Notes: generated from the letters alone by a model not told the origin. DNA of 64,000 nt from JASGIT01 sp047601665 (GCA_047601665.1 JASGIT010000001.1:2852001-2916000), one strand, 5' to 3'. Positions 27,224 to 36,435 are shown, counted from the first letter of the stretch. Numbers and translations: made by a program.

Positions 27224-28312
27224 ATGAGCAGCGCCAGCGCCTTTGCCGAACTGGGCCTGACCGACACCGCCACCGAGCGCGAAATACGCGCCGCCTGGCG
27301 CCGCCTGGCCTCGCAGTGGCACCCTGACCGCAACCCCAGCGCCGAGGCAGTGGCGCGGATGCAGCGCATCAACCGCGCCTTCAACGCCATCCGCGACGCG
27401 GGCTTTGCCGAGCCGGCGGACTGGGAGCCTTTTGCCGAATCGGCCAAGCCTGCGAAGCCTGCCGCGGCGCCCGCCGAACCCCCGCCCAAAGCGCGGAAAG
27501 CGCCGCAGGAGGAGGCACGGGAAGAACCCCGTGAACCACCCCGCCGCCCCATCAGCCGCCGCGTGCGCCTCACGCTCGAAGAAGCGGCGGCGGGCTGTAT
27601 CAAGACGCTGCATGGCCGTGTCTCGCAGCCCTGCGGCGATTGCGGCGGCAGTGGCGAGGGCTCGCCCGGGCGTTGCCCGCAATGCGATGGCCGGGGCTGG
27701 CAGACGCGGCGCGGCTTCTTCGTCTGGCTTGACGAGCGCGTGACTTGCACCGCTTGCGGGGGCACCGGCCAGGTGCGCTGCGAATGCCCCAGCTGCGCGG
27801 GCAGCGGCAGCTGCGTGCACGCCTACAACGTGAAGGTGCGCATCCCGCCCGGCCTGCGCCCGGGCGACCACCTGCACGTGGCCCGCACGCGCGCAGGCAG
27901 CAGTGCGCCGCCGGGCGACCTGGACATTCGTGTCGAATGGCTGGAGCACCCCTTCTTCCACCTCGACGCCGACGGCACGCTGCGCTGCGAAGTACCGGTG
28001 AACGGCTTTGCCTGGATCGCGGGCCACGAAGTGCCCGTGCCCACCCTGGCCGGCCCGCGCCCGCTCAAGCTGCGGCAGGGCCATGTGCAGTACACGCTGG
28101 CGGGCCAGGGCTTCGCCGCGCGCGGGCACAAGGGCGCGCGGCCTGACCAGGTGGTGATCGTGCGCCCCGTGTTCCCCGACAAGCCCAGCGCCGAGCAGCA
28201 GGCGTTGCTGAACCACCTGATCGCCAGCGCCGATGCGCATCCGGCACCGGCCTTGCGCACGTGGCAGCGCCAGATGGCCGACTGGGCTAAACAGACGGCG
28301 GCAGGCGGCTGA
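27224..28312 (+). CDS. DnaJ-like co-chaperone with full zinc-finger domain
   Basis: 362-residue J-domain protein. The HPD motif is in QWHPDRNP (residue about 35). A Pro/Ala/Glu/Lys-rich linker replaces the Gly/Phe linker of DnaJ. Four CxxCxGxG repeats (CGDCGGSG, CPQCDGRG, CTACGGTG, CPSCAGSG) make the zinc domain, and a C-terminal substrate-binding region follows with GLRPGDHLHV. It is shorter and more divergent than house-keeping DnaJ. Overlaps by 26 bp, tail to tail, with the amidotransferase gene on the other strand. Confidence 0.82.
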   Translation: MSSASAFAELGLTDTATEREIRAAWRRLASQWHPDRNPSAEAVARMQRINRAFNAIRDAGFAEPADWEPFAESAKPAKPAAAPAEPPPKARKAPQEEAREEPREPPRRPISRRVRLTLEEAAAGCIKTLHGRVSQPCGDCGGSGEGSPGRCPQCDGRGWQTRRGFFVWLDERVTCTACGGTGQVRCECPSCAGSGSCVHAYNVKVRIPPGLRPGDHLHVARTRAGSSAPPGDLDIRVEWLEHPFFHLDADGTLRCEVPVNGFAWIAGHEVPVPTLAGPRPLKLRQGHVQYTLAGQGFAARGHKGARPDQVVIVRPVFPDKPSAEQQALLNHLIASADAHPAPALRTWQRQMADWAKQTAAGG

Positions 28313-29021
28313 CTTGTTGCACGTGGCGCGCGAAGCTGCGCAGAAGGCGCGAGGCAGCCGGCGTATCGACCACCTGGGCGCCCAGCGCCTGAGGGTCATG
28401 CCCTTCCTCCGTGAGCTCCGGGGCCAATGCGTCAATGTAGGCGCGCATGGCTTGCGCGCTGAACTCGGGGTGGAACTGCACGCCCCAGGCCGCAGCGCCC
28501 ACGCGAAAGGCCTGGTGTGGCTCATGGGCGCTGCCCGCGAGCAGCACGGCGCCCGCTGGCAGCCTGCGCACGGATTGCCGGTGCACGACCTGGGCGGGGA
28601 ACGCTGGCGGTAGTTCGCCCAGCACGGGGTCTCCGCTGGCCGCCGGCTGCAACTGCACTTCCACCGAGCCGATCTCGATGCCGGCCGGGTGGTAGCCGAC
28701 CTCACCACCCAGGCAATGGGCCAGCAACTGGTGGCCGTAGCAGATGCCCAGCACCGGCAAGCCGGCCTGCACCGCGCCGCGCAGCCAACGGGCCGCAGCC
28801 TCGCTCCAGGGCGCACGTTCACTGACCATGGCGTGCGAGCCGGTGATGACCACGCCGGCGAGGCCCTGCAGCGGCGGCAATGGATCGCTCCGGGCATCGA
28901 CCACTCGGATGTCGAACGCGGATGTGTCCAGGCCGCCGCTGATCCAGTCGTCGAAGTCGCCCAGCGTCTGTGCCAGGGCTGGAAAGGTCGAGCCGGTCTT
29001 GAGGATCAAGAGTGTGTTCAT
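28287..29021 (-). CDS. Class I glutamine amidotransferase (GMP-synthase-like, stand-alone)
   Basis: 244-residue class I glutamine amidotransferase domain. The nucleophile cysteine is in LGICYGHQLLAH, and the His/Glu pair in WGVQFHPEFS. It has no synthase domain, so it belongs to the YLR126C/GuaA-like stand-alone group (for example gamma-glutamyl hydrolase-type PuuD relatives). The ATG at 29021 is preferred over an in-frame TTG 12 bases upstream. Substrate unknown. Divergent from the MFS transporter gene across an AT-rich promoter region. Confidence 0.82.
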   Translation of the reverse strand: MNTLLILKTGSTFPALAQTLGDFDDWISGGLDTSAFDIRVVDARSDPLPPLQGLAGVVITGSHAMVSERAPWSEAAARWLRGAVQAGLPVLGICYGHQLLAHCLGGEVGYHPAGIEIGSVEVQLQPAASGDPVLGELPPAFPAQVVHRQSVRRLPAGAVLLAGSAHEPHQAFRVGAAAWGVQFHPEFSAQAMRAYIDALAPELTEEGHDPQALGAQVVDTPAASRLLRSFARHVQQVSRLPPSV

Positions 29022-29058
29022 GGGGGAGACCAAGGATTTGGCGGGTATTTATATAAGA

Positions 29059-29084
29059 ATAATTAATACTATGGTGTAAATTAT
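29059..29084. promoter_or_regulatory. Imperfect inverted repeat in the MFS operon promoter region
   Basis: ATAATTAATAC (29059-29069) and GTGTAAATTAT (29074-29084) pair at 9 of 11 positions around a 4-base centre, within an AT-rich stretch that stands out against the GC-rich genome. It is a plausible site for the LysR-type regulator coded downstream at 32574. Confidence 0.45.
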
Positions 29085-29154
29085 AGACCGTGCTTTTTGT
29101 GAAGCCTAGGATTTGCTCCCACTACGGCCCAGCCGAAATCCAAGGAGACAAATC

Positions 29155-30471
29155 TTGAGTGTGCCAGCAACCGGTCAAATGACCCCCTTTGAAAACGTGC
29201 CCTTTCGCCGTTTTCATCTCCATGTCGGCTCGTCAGCTTGCGGAGGGCAATTCGCCGATGGCTTTGAATTGGGGATTATTGGCCTGGCCATCGCCTTGGC
29301 TGCCATTCCCCTGCATCTCAATGCGATTTGGATGGGATTGCTGGGCGGTGCCGCATTGGCCGGCCTGTTCCTGGGCAGCCTCGTTTCCGGCGTCATCGTG
29401 GACCGCATCGGCCGGAAGAAAATATTTGCGTGGGATATGCTGTTTGCGGCGGTGCTCTCCATTGCGCAGTATTTCGTCACGGAAGCGTGGCAGCTGCTCA
29501 TTCTGCGATTCGCTTTGGGCATGGTGCTCGGATTCGATTACGTCGTGAGCAAAGCGCTGCTGACAGAGCTTTCTCCCCTTCGGTTCCGTGGCCGCTTGTT
29601 GAGCATCATGGCCATCGCATGGGTGGCGGGTTATGCCTGCTCGTATGCGGCGGGTTTCTTGCTGCGCGACCTGGGGCCCAATGCATGGCGCTATATGCTG
29701 ATCATCAGCGCCGCCCCTTCTCTGCTGATTTTCACCTTCCGGTTCGGTGTGCCTGAATCCCCGCTGTGGTTGATCCGCAAGGGCCGCACGGAAGAAGCGC
29801 AGGCGATTGTCCGCAAGAAGCTGGGTGATGGAATTGTGCTGCCAGCGCCGGATGCGGCGCCGCAAAAGTCCGGCGGCGAATGGGGGGAACTGTTTTCCAG
29901 GAAGTGGCGTAGAAATACGGCAGTCGGCGGTATTTTCTATGCCTGCCAGGTGATTCCCTATTTTGCCCTGGGTACCTTCCTGCCCAAGATTCTTGAATCG
30001 CTCCATGTGACGGATAAATACGTGGGCGGCCTGGCCTACAACGCCTTTCTGCTGATCGGCGCGGTGATCGGCACCATCGTCGTGGACCGCATCCTACGCC
30101 GCACCTTCCTGATCGGCACGTTCGTCGCCGGGGCGGCGGTCTTGTCGGTGCTGGCGATGGGCGGCCTGGGTTCTACGGGCGTGATCGTGACGTTCGCCCT
30201 TTTCGCCCTGATCCTTTCGGCGGCGGCCAACCTGGAGTTCATCTACCCGCCCGAGTTGTTTCCCACCCACTTGCGTGGCACCGGTGTGGGCTTTGCGGTG
30301 GCGGCCAGCCGGTTCGGCTCTGCCATCAGCACCTTTCTGCTGCCGAGCATTGTGCAAAACCATGGTGTGCAAACGGCGCTGGGTGCGTGCGTCGTGGTCA
30401 TGCTGATCGGCGCGGTGGTCTGCTACCTGTGGGCGCCTGAAACCTCCCGGATGAAACTGGCGGATGTGTAG
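29155..30471 (+). CDS. MFS transporter (sugar/acid:H+ symporter type)
   Basis: 438-residue major facilitator with 12 predicted membrane segments. Family motifs include DRIGRKKIFAWDM after TM2 and PESPLWLIRKGR after TM6. A strong AAGGAGA (29142-29148) is six bases ahead of a TTG at 29155, so a TTG start is preferred; GTG at 29161 and ATG at 29179 are alternatives. First gene of a unit with the tRNA-editing-like and lyase genes, in DNA of lower GC (about 55-62%). It probably imports the amino acid or acid used by the lyase. Confidence 0.85.
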   Translation: MSVPATGQMTPFENVPFRRFHLHVGSSACGGQFADGFELGIIGLAIALAAIPLHLNAIWMGLLGGAALAGLFLGSLVSGVIVDRIGRKKIFAWDMLFAAVLSIAQYFVTEAWQLLILRFALGMVLGFDYVVSKALLTELSPLRFRGRLLSIMAIAWVAGYACSYAAGFLLRDLGPNAWRYMLIISAAPSLLIFTFRFGVPESPLWLIRKGRTEEAQAIVRKKLGDGIVLPAPDAAPQKSGGEWGELFSRKWRRNTAVGGIFYACQVIPYFALGTFLPKILESLHVTDKYVGGLAYNAFLLIGAVIGTIVVDRILRRTFLIGTFVAGAAVLSVLAMGGLGSTGVIVTFALFALILSAAANLEFIYPPELFPTHLRGTGVGFAVAASRFGSAISTFLLPSIVQNHGVQTALGACVVVMLIGAVVCYLWAPETSRMKLADV

Positions 30472-31063
30472 TCTTGAATACGTGAACGAATGTATGCGGC
30501 AATCTGAACAATGGCCCGAAGCATGGACTCGGGAAGCGCTTCTCGAATATCTTGCCAGGCATGGCATCGCCTTCGAGGAGGCCATTCACGGAGCGGTTTT
30601 CACCATGGCCGAATCCGCAGCGCTTGGCGTGACCCTGGCAGGAAGCCGGTGCAAGAACCTCTTGGTGCAAGACAAAAAGGGGGCACATCGTTTTCTCGTC
30701 GTCACGGGGCCGGACGCCAGTATCGATCTGGGTGCGCTTGGGCGTATCTTGGGGGTGGGACGCCTGTCGCTGTGCCCGCCCGAGGAAATGCGAGGTCTCC
30801 TGCATGTTGCGCCCGGTGCCTTGAGTCCGCTCGCCTTGGTGGCCGATGCAGGGGCAGAGCAAATACGATTGCTTTTGGATGAAAACCTGCGCGCAACCCC
30901 GAGGTTTCTGTTTCATCCGCTGGTGAATACGTCAACCATTTCCATGGGGGTTGGCGATTTCGAGAAATTCGTGAAACTCACGGGCCATGGCATCGAATAC
31001 ATGAATATGCCTGCCCGTGTTTCAATGGCAAACGCTGCCCAACAGGGCATACCGTCTGCATGA
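30464..31063 (+). CDS. YbaK/ProX-type aminoacyl-tRNA editing-domain protein
   Basis: 199-residue protein with a YbaK/prolyl-tRNA-editing fold. The family lysine is in AGSRCKNLLVQDKKG, and the late HPLVNTSTISMGV block with FEKFVKLTGHG is typical of ProXp/PrdX-like proteins, which deacylate mischarged tRNA-Pro in trans. ATG at 30464 overlaps the MFS stop; ATG at 30494 is an alternative. Sitting between a transporter and an aspartase-like lyase, it may clear tRNA charged by mistake with the imported amino acid, which is inference. Confidence 0.82.
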   Translation: MCSLEYVNECMRQSEQWPEAWTREALLEYLARHGIAFEEAIHGAVFTMAESAALGVTLAGSRCKNLLVQDKKGAHRFLVVTGPDASIDLGALGRILGVGRLSLCPPEEMRGLLHVAPGALSPLALVADAGAEQIRLLLDENLRATPRFLFHPLVNTSTISMGVGDFEKFVKLTGHGIEYMNMPARVSMANAAQQGIPSA

Positions 31064-31106
31064 ATGCATGGCGGTCATCGGAATTTTTATTTATTTAGGA
31101 GTGGCA

Positions 31107-32516
31107 ATGAAAAATACTTCCAGCGTTGAATCCTTTCGCAGCGAAAAGGATTATGTGGGCGAAGTGGATATTCCCCGCGACAAGCTCTATGGCGTGAACA
31201 GTGTGAGAGGAATGGACAATCTTTCCGTCTCCACCCAAACCGTGGGCCATTACCCCGAGTTCATCAAGGCGTTTGCCCATGTGAAATGGGCCGCCGCGCT
31301 GGCGAACCGGGACCGGGGCGTGATCAACGCCCAGGTCTGCGACGCGATCGCGCAAGCCTGCCAGGACCTGATCTGCGGAAAATTCAAGGATTCGCTGATT
31401 GTCGATTTGATGGAGGGCTCGGGCGGCACTTCCAGCAACATGAACTTCAACGAGGTCATTGCCAATCGGGCGCAGGAGATTCTGGGCAGCCCTGCCGGTT
31501 CATATGACGTGGTTCACCCCAATGACCATGTGAACCGGTCGCAGTCCACCAACGACGCTTATCCATCGGCGCAGAAAATCGCCACCTATGAAATGCTGGC
31601 GCCGCTGATCGATGCCCTGGGCGAACTGGCCCATACGTTCGATCTGAAGGCGCGGGAATTCGCCGATGTTCTCCACCTGGGCCGGACCTGCCTGCAGGAC
31701 GCGCAGCCGATGCGCCTGGGCCACGTGTTCGAGGGCTATGCCGCGCTGACCCACCGGCTGAAAGCCGAACTGGCGGCGGTGCGCGCCAAGTTGCTCACGC
31801 TGCCGCTGGGCGGCACCGCGATCGGTACCGGTTTTGGCGCGCCCGAGGGCTATCGGGCGGCGGTGTATGCGCACCTGGCCCAACTGACCGGCGTGGGCTA
31901 CATGGCCCCGGACAACTCGTTCGACGCGATGCAGAACATGGACACGTTCTCCCGCGTGTCGGCGGAACTGCGCACCTGCGCGACGGCCCTGGCCAAGGTC
32001 GCTGCCGACCTGACGGTGCTGTCGTCCGGCCCCGTGGGCGGCCTTGGCGAACTGCGGCTCCCCGAAGCGCAGGCGGGCTCGTCCATCATGCCCGGCAAGG
32101 TCAATCCGGTTCTGCCGATGGCCATGATCCAACTGAGCTTTGCCGTGGTCGGCAACGACGTGGCGGTGGCCCAGGCGGTGCAGTACGGCGAACTGGAAAT
32201 CAACCACTTCGAGCCCGTGGTGGCATCGCGGGTCTTTGACAGCATCCACCTGCTGACCCATGGCATTCAGCGCTTTCATGCGAAGTGCGTGGCCGGCATC
32301 ACGGCAGACCGCGCGCGCAATCAAGGCCATTTGCTGGAGTCGATGGCGGTCGCCACGGCGCTGGTGCCTCGCCTGGGCTATGCAAAGGTCAGCAAGCTCG
32401 CCCGGCAGTCGGTGGCGGAGCAACGCTCGCTGCTGGAGATTCTGGGCGAGTCTGGAATCTTGTCGAAAGAAGAAACCCTGGCGGCCATTCAAAAAGCCTC
32501 CGTGCCGGCATTCTGA
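31107..32516 (+). CDS. Aspartase/fumarase-family lyase
   Basis: 469-residue lyase of the fumarase/aspartase superfamily. It has EGSGGTSSNMNFNEVIANRA, the STNDAYPSA block and the signature GSSIMPGKVNPVLPMA with the catalytic serine loop. The VLP after PGKVN rather than TQ-E argues against fumarase, and it differs from AspA enough that a related C-N lyase is possible. The ATG at 31107 follows TTAGGAG. Third gene of the MFS unit; a LysR gene faces it 57 bp away. Product could be fumarate or a substituted fumarate plus ammonia or amine. Confidence 0.82.
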   Translation: MKNTSSVESFRSEKDYVGEVDIPRDKLYGVNSVRGMDNLSVSTQTVGHYPEFIKAFAHVKWAAALANRDRGVINAQVCDAIAQACQDLICGKFKDSLIVDLMEGSGGTSSNMNFNEVIANRAQEILGSPAGSYDVVHPNDHVNRSQSTNDAYPSAQKIATYEMLAPLIDALGELAHTFDLKAREFADVLHLGRTCLQDAQPMRLGHVFEGYAALTHRLKAELAAVRAKLLTLPLGGTAIGTGFGAPEGYRAAVYAHLAQLTGVGYMAPDNSFDAMQNMDTFSRVSAELRTCATALAKVAADLTVLSSGPVGGLGELRLPEAQAGSSIMPGKVNPVLPMAMIQLSFAVVGNDVAVAQAVQYGELEINHFEPVVASRVFDSIHLLTHGIQRFHAKCVAGITADRARNQGHLLESMAVATALVPRLGYAKVSKLARQSVAEQRSLLEILGESGILSKEETLAAIQKASVPAF

Positions 32517-32573
32517 GGCGGACTACTCCCTGGGTTTTCATCGCCGGGCCGCCCCAAGATGAAAAGCGGCCCC

Positions 32574-33554
32574 TCAGGGAGTTCCAGTCCAAGGGTGAAT
32601 CTGCATCAAATCTGGCAAAGACGGATGGATTGCCTTTAATTCATTCCGGACATACCCATCCAATATGGAGCTTGCCAGTTCAAAGGTGTGCCTGCCCAGG
32701 GCGTCGTATTCGCCTGTACGAACGTGCAGATAGAGCGTTCGCTCCGCATTGAGTTCGGGCACGAAGTCCTGGCGCACGGCTCCTGCGGACCGGGCTCCTT
32801 GGAGAAAGCACAAAGGGGTGGTGATCGCCCAGCCGATTCCGCCGGCCACCATGGCCGTGAGCGTGTCGGCGGTTTGCACCTCCAGCCGGCGGGGTGGATT
32901 GATGCCCACCCGGCGCAGCGCCCGTTCCACCTGTTCGCCCATGTGCGATTGGACATTGAAGCGCACGATGGGCAACTGCCGGGAGAGGCTGACGAGGTCG
33001 GCCACGCTGCGGCAGGCCGGTGTCTGCCCCTTGGGCGCGATGACGAAAAAGCGCTCCGACAGGAGCAGGTGGTTCGCCATGCCGTCGACGTCGAGGGTGC
33101 GCGTGGAGATCACCAGGTCGAGTTCGCGCCGGACCAACGATTCGGCGAGGTGAGGGGTCAGGCCGCTGCGTGCCGACAACTGCGCCGTGCCGCGCAGCAA
33201 CTGCTGAACCAGCGGCGTGCCGCAAGTGGCGGCAAACGAGTCCACCAAGCCTATTCTCAGGTTCGGCTTGATGCCTTGGCTGGCCTCGATCACCGCCCCG
33301 CGCAGGTTCATGGCCTGATTGAGCAGGGTGGTGCCGCGATGTACCAGCGCCAAACCGGCAGGCGTGAGCGTCAATGGCCTGGCGGAGCGGTTGAGAAGCG
33401 GGGTTCCGAAATTGTCTTCGAGCAAGCGCACCGACTGGGATACGGCGGACTGTGTGATGCCAAGCCGCTCGGCGGCCTTGGACATATTGCAGTCCTGGGC
33501 TGTCGCCAGGAATATCCGAAGCGCTTGCATGTCGATGGGTCGCTGGTCGGACAT
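32574..33554 (-). CDS. LysR-family transcriptional regulator
   Basis: 326-residue LysR regulator. The N-terminal winged helix has MSKAAERLGITQSAVSQSVRLLE, and the C-terminal co-inducer domain follows to residue about 295. It is convergent with the lyase operon and is likely its regulator. ATG at 33554 is used; another in-frame ATG at 33566 lies within dispersed element copy 6. There is no good ribosome site before either. Confidence 0.88.
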   Translation of the reverse strand: MSDQRPIDMQALRIFLATAQDCNMSKAAERLGITQSAVSQSVRLLEDNFGTPLLNRSARPLTLTPAGLALVHRGTTLLNQAMNLRGAVIEASQGIKPNLRIGLVDSFAATCGTPLVQQLLRGTAQLSARSGLTPHLAESLVRRELDLVISTRTLDVDGMANHLLLSERFFVIAPKGQTPACRSVADLVSLSRQLPIVRFNVQSHMGEQVERALRRVGINPPRRLEVQTADTLTAMVAGGIGWAITTPLCFLQGARSAGAVRQDFVPELNAERTLYLHVRTGEYDALGRHTFELASSILDGYVRNELKAIHPSLPDLMQIHPWTGTP

Positions 33555-33563
33555 ATTGAAAAT

Positions 33564-33600
33564 CATAGCTGCTCGCGCTTGACTGGCGGGCGTTAGCGCC
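33564..33600 (+). repeat. Dispersed ATAGCTGCC element, copy 6 (short)
   Basis: ATAGCTGCTCGCGCTTG, without most of the second block. Its CAT on the plus strand is a possible minus-strand ATG for the LysR gene (33566), and the TAA stop of the Smr gene lies at its far end. Confidence 0.6.
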
Positions 33601-34273
33601 GTTTTTCTTTCATAACTGCGGCAGCGCGCTTGCCGGGCTGCAACAGCACCACCAGCGCGCCCGCGCCCCCTTCGGCGGGCCGCGCCTGCACGAAGGCCAG
33701 CACCTCCTTCTTCTGCACCAGCCAGGACTGCACGCGGCCCTTGAGCACGGGCTCGCGGCCCGGCGAGCCCAGGCCCTTGCCGTGCACCACGCGCACGCAG
33801 CGCAGGCCGGTGCGGTGTGCCAGGCGGATGAATTCGCCCAGCGCCTCGCGCGCCTCGTCGCGGCGCAGGCCATGCAGGTCGAGCTGGCGCTGGATGCTCC
33901 AGTGCCCTGTGCGCAGGCGGCGCGTCACGTCCAGGCCGATGCCGGGGCGGCGGAAGCTCAACTGGTCGTCCACGTCGAGCAGGGTGCTCACGTCGAATTC
34001 GTCGCTCATGGCCTCGCGCAGCACGCGCGCTTCGTCGCGCTCGCGCTGCAAGGGCAGGGGCTCGGGGGGCAGGGGCTGGTGCCAGCGCCGGGCCGCGGTG
34101 CGCTGCAGCGGCTGCACCGGCCCCACGGCGTCGCGGAACAGGTGGCGTTCGGCGTGGGCGCGGCGCTCGGCCTCGCGCTGCTGCTCGGCGCGCCGGGCCT
34201 CCTGCGCGGCGGCTTCGGCCAGGGCGCGGCGCAGGGGCTGGAGGTCTTGCAGGGAATGGGCCGTGAGTACCAT
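33593..34273 (-). CDS. Smr-domain protein (MutS2-C-terminal-like)
   Basis: 226-residue protein. The N-terminal half is charged and helical; the C-terminal Smr domain (about residues 135-215) has LDLHGLRRDEA, the HGKG loop in VVHGKGLGSPG and the hydrophobic end ALVVLL. Smr domains cut nucleic acid, recently linked to mRNA cleavage in ribosome rescue. Located upstream of trpS on the opposite side of dispersed element copy 5. Confidence 0.85.
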   Translation of the reverse strand: MVLTAHSLQDLQPLRRALAEAAAQEARRAEQQREAERRAHAERHLFRDAVGPVQPLQRTAARRWHQPLPPEPLPLQRERDEARVLREAMSDEFDVSTLLDVDDQLSFRRPGIGLDVTRRLRTGHWSIQRQLDLHGLRRDEAREALGEFIRLAHRTGLRCVRVVHGKGLGSPGREPVLKGRVQSWLVQKKEVLAFVQARPAEGGAGALVVLLQPGKRAAAVMKEKRR

Positions 34274-34278
34274 TTTTA

Positions 34279-34326
34279 AGTCAAATCGGCCTCTAGCTCA
34301 GGACCATCAAGCGCTGGCAGCTATCA
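34279..34326 (-). repeat. Dispersed ATAGCTGCC element, copy 5 (reverse orientation)
   Basis: Minus strand reads GATAGCTGCCAGCGCTTG, a centre, then TAGAGGCCGATTTGACTT. It fills the 62-bp gap between the end of trpS and the start of the smr gene. Confidence 0.85.
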
Positions 34327-34335
34327 AAACAGGAG

Positions 34336-35631
34336 TTATTGCGCAGCGGCGTCGGCCAGCGCCTGCAGCGCGGCGGCCACGTCATCATGGGCCACGCCGT
34401 CCACGGGCGCCAGCTGGGCCTGCACGGCGGCCAGCCCCTCGCGCTGCATGCGCGCAATGGTCTGGCCCGCCTCCTTGGGGGCGGCGAAGCCGGTGCTTTG
34501 CAGCAGCAGGCGGCCGTCGGCGGCCACGAGCTTGAAGTAGAACTGGCCGTCGCTTTCGCGGTATTGCTTGAAGCTGGGCAGGGCGGCTTTCTTGGCGGCC
34601 TTGGCGGTGGCCTGCACGCCGCCCGCGAGGCTGCGCAGGCCCACGGCGTGGCGCAGGGTGCGCAGCAGCGGCGTGGCCAGCTTGCGTGCCTTGGCGGCGC
34701 CGGCCTGCAGCACGTCTTCCAGTTCGGCGGGGTGGGCGGTCAGGTGTTCGTAGCGCTCGCGCATGGGGGCGATTTCGCGGTCGATGCGGTCGAACAGCAT
34801 CTGCTTGGCGTCGCCCCAGGCGATGCCATCGGCATAGGCCTGGCGCAGCGCGGCGGTTTCATCGGCAGAGGCAAACGCCTGGTAGATCTGGAACAGCGCC
34901 GAGCCCTCGACCTCCTTGGCCTCGCCGGGTGCGCGCGAGTCGGTGGCGATGCCGTTGATGAGCTTGCGCAACTGCTCGCGCGGCGCGAACAGCGGAATCG
35001 TGTTGTTGTAGCTCTTGCTCATCTTGCGGCCATCCAGGCCGGGCAGGGTGGCCACGTTTTCTTCCACCGCCGCCTGCGGCAGCGTGAAGTATTCGCCGTC
35101 GTACAGGTGGTTGAAGCTCGCGGCCATGTCGCGCGCCATTTCGATGTGCTGGATCTGGTCGCGCCCCACGGGCACCTGGTGCGCGTTGAAGGCGAGGATG
35201 TCCGCGCCCATCAGCACCGGGTACATGAACAGGCCCGCGCTCACGCCGTCGTCGCCGTCCGCGCCGCTGGCCTGGTTTTTATCGACGGCGGCCTTGTAGG
35301 CGTGGGCGCGGTTGAGCAGGCCCTTGCCCGTCACGCAGGTCAGGAACCAGGTCAGCTCGGGAATCTCGGGAATGTCGGACTGGCGGTAGAAGGTGACGTG
35401 ATTGGTGTCCAGCCCCGCCGCGAGCCAACTCGCCGCGATCTCGATGGTGGAGCGCTGCACACGCTCGGGGTCCTGGCACTTGATGAGGGCGTGGTAGTCG
35501 GCCAGGAAATAGAAGTTCTCCACCCCCGGCGCGCGGCTGGCGGCGATGGCCGGGCGCATCATGCCCGCGTAGTTGCCCAGGTGCGGCGTGCCGGAAGGCG
35601 TGATGCCGGTAAGAAAGCGCGTGGTGCTCAT
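34336..35631 (-). CDS. trpS: Tryptophanyl-tRNA synthetase
   Basis: Charges tRNA-Trp. 431 residues, longer than the common 330-residue form because of a C-terminal extension (about residues 330-431). The HIGH-like motif is TPHLGNYAG and KMSKS is intact at about residue 203 (GRKMSKSYNN). The extension FYFKLVAADGRLLLQSTGF resembles a domain often fused to beta-proteobacterial TrpS. ATG at 35631 follows a short gap after the M50 protease gene on the same strand. Confidence 0.95.
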   Translation of the reverse strand: MSTTRFLTGITPSGTPHLGNYAGMMRPAIAASRAPGVENFYFLADYHALIKCQDPERVQRSTIEIAASWLAAGLDTNHVTFYRQSDIPEIPELTWFLTCVTGKGLLNRAHAYKAAVDKNQASGADGDDGVSAGLFMYPVLMGADILAFNAHQVPVGRDQIQHIEMARDMAASFNHLYDGEYFTLPQAAVEENVATLPGLDGRKMSKSYNNTIPLFAPREQLRKLINGIATDSRAPGEAKEVEGSALFQIYQAFASADETAALRQAYADGIAWGDAKQMLFDRIDREIAPMRERYEHLTAHPAELEDVLQAGAAKARKLATPLLRTLRHAVGLRSLAGGVQATAKAAKKAALPSFKQYRESDGQFYFKLVAADGRLLLQSTGFAAPKEAGQTIARMQREGLAAVQAQLAPVDGVAHDDVAAALQALADAAAQ

Positions 35632-35650
35632 TGCAGAAACAAAGGAAAAA

Positions 35651-36319
35651 TTAGCGTAAGACGGCCATCAGCGGGCTGACGAGGAGGTTGATGGCGGCGT
35701 AGCCCAGCGTCATCAGCGGGCGCAGCCACAGCGAGCCCACCACGCCGGCGATCACCAGCCCCATGACGATGAAAAAGCCCCAGGGCTCGATGCGCGAGAC
35801 GAACTGGGCCTGCCGCCACGGCAGCAGCCCCACGAGGATGCGGCCCCCGTCCAGCGGCGGCAGCGGAAACAGGTTGAACGCCCACATCACCAGGTTCACC
35901 GTGATGCCGGCGCGCGCCATGTCCAGGAAGAAGCGCTCCTGCACGCCCGCGGCCACCAGCACGATCAGCCAGATGGCCCACAGCAGCGCCTGCACGAAGT
36001 TGGACGCGGGCCCGGCCAGCGCCACCCACACCATGTCGCGCTTGGGGTTCCTGAGCCGCCCGAACTGCACCGGCACCGGCTTGGCATAGCCGAACAGGAA
36101 CGCGCCCGAGGTGGCGAAATACAGCAGCAGCGGCATCAGGATGGTGCCCACGGGGTCGATGTGCTTGAACGGGTTGAGCGTGACCCGGCCCATGGCATAG
36201 GCCGTGTTGTCGCCAAAGTGGCGCGCGGCATAGCCGTGCGCGGCCTCGTGCACGGTGATGGCGAGCACCACGGGCAGGGCGTAGATCAGAACGGTTTGGA
36301 TGAGGTTGGCGAAGTCCAC
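35651..36319 (-). CDS. Site-2-type M50 membrane metalloprotease
   Basis: 222-residue inner-membrane protein. The zinc site is HEAAHG (HExxH) and the third ligand is in FNLFPLPPLDGGRI (NPDG-like). Four to five membrane segments. This short YwhC/Rip-like form lacks a PDZ domain. GTG at 36319 (VDFANLIQ) fits family N-termini; a GTG at 36346 would add nine residues. Just upstream of trpS on the same strand with 19 bp between, a common pairing in beta-proteobacteria. Confidence 0.87.
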   Translation of the reverse strand: MDFANLIQTVLIYALPVVLAITVHEAAHGYAARHFGDNTAYAMGRVTLNPFKHIDPVGTILMPLLLYFATSGAFLFGYAKPVPVQFGRLRNPKRDMVWVALAGPASNFVQALLWAIWLIVLVAAGVQERFFLDMARAGITVNLVMWAFNLFPLPPLDGGRILVGLLPWRQAQFVSRIEPWGFFIVMGLVIAGVVGSLWLRPLMTLGYAAINLLVSPLMAVLR

Positions 36320-36435
36320 CGGGCGATTGTCGCAAACGTTCGCCACCCGCCGATGCGGAGCACGGCCTTGTCTACCAGAGCCATGGCATGTTATTTTGGG
36401 CGCGCAATACAGTGAACTTCCAGCAAGGAGTTGCC

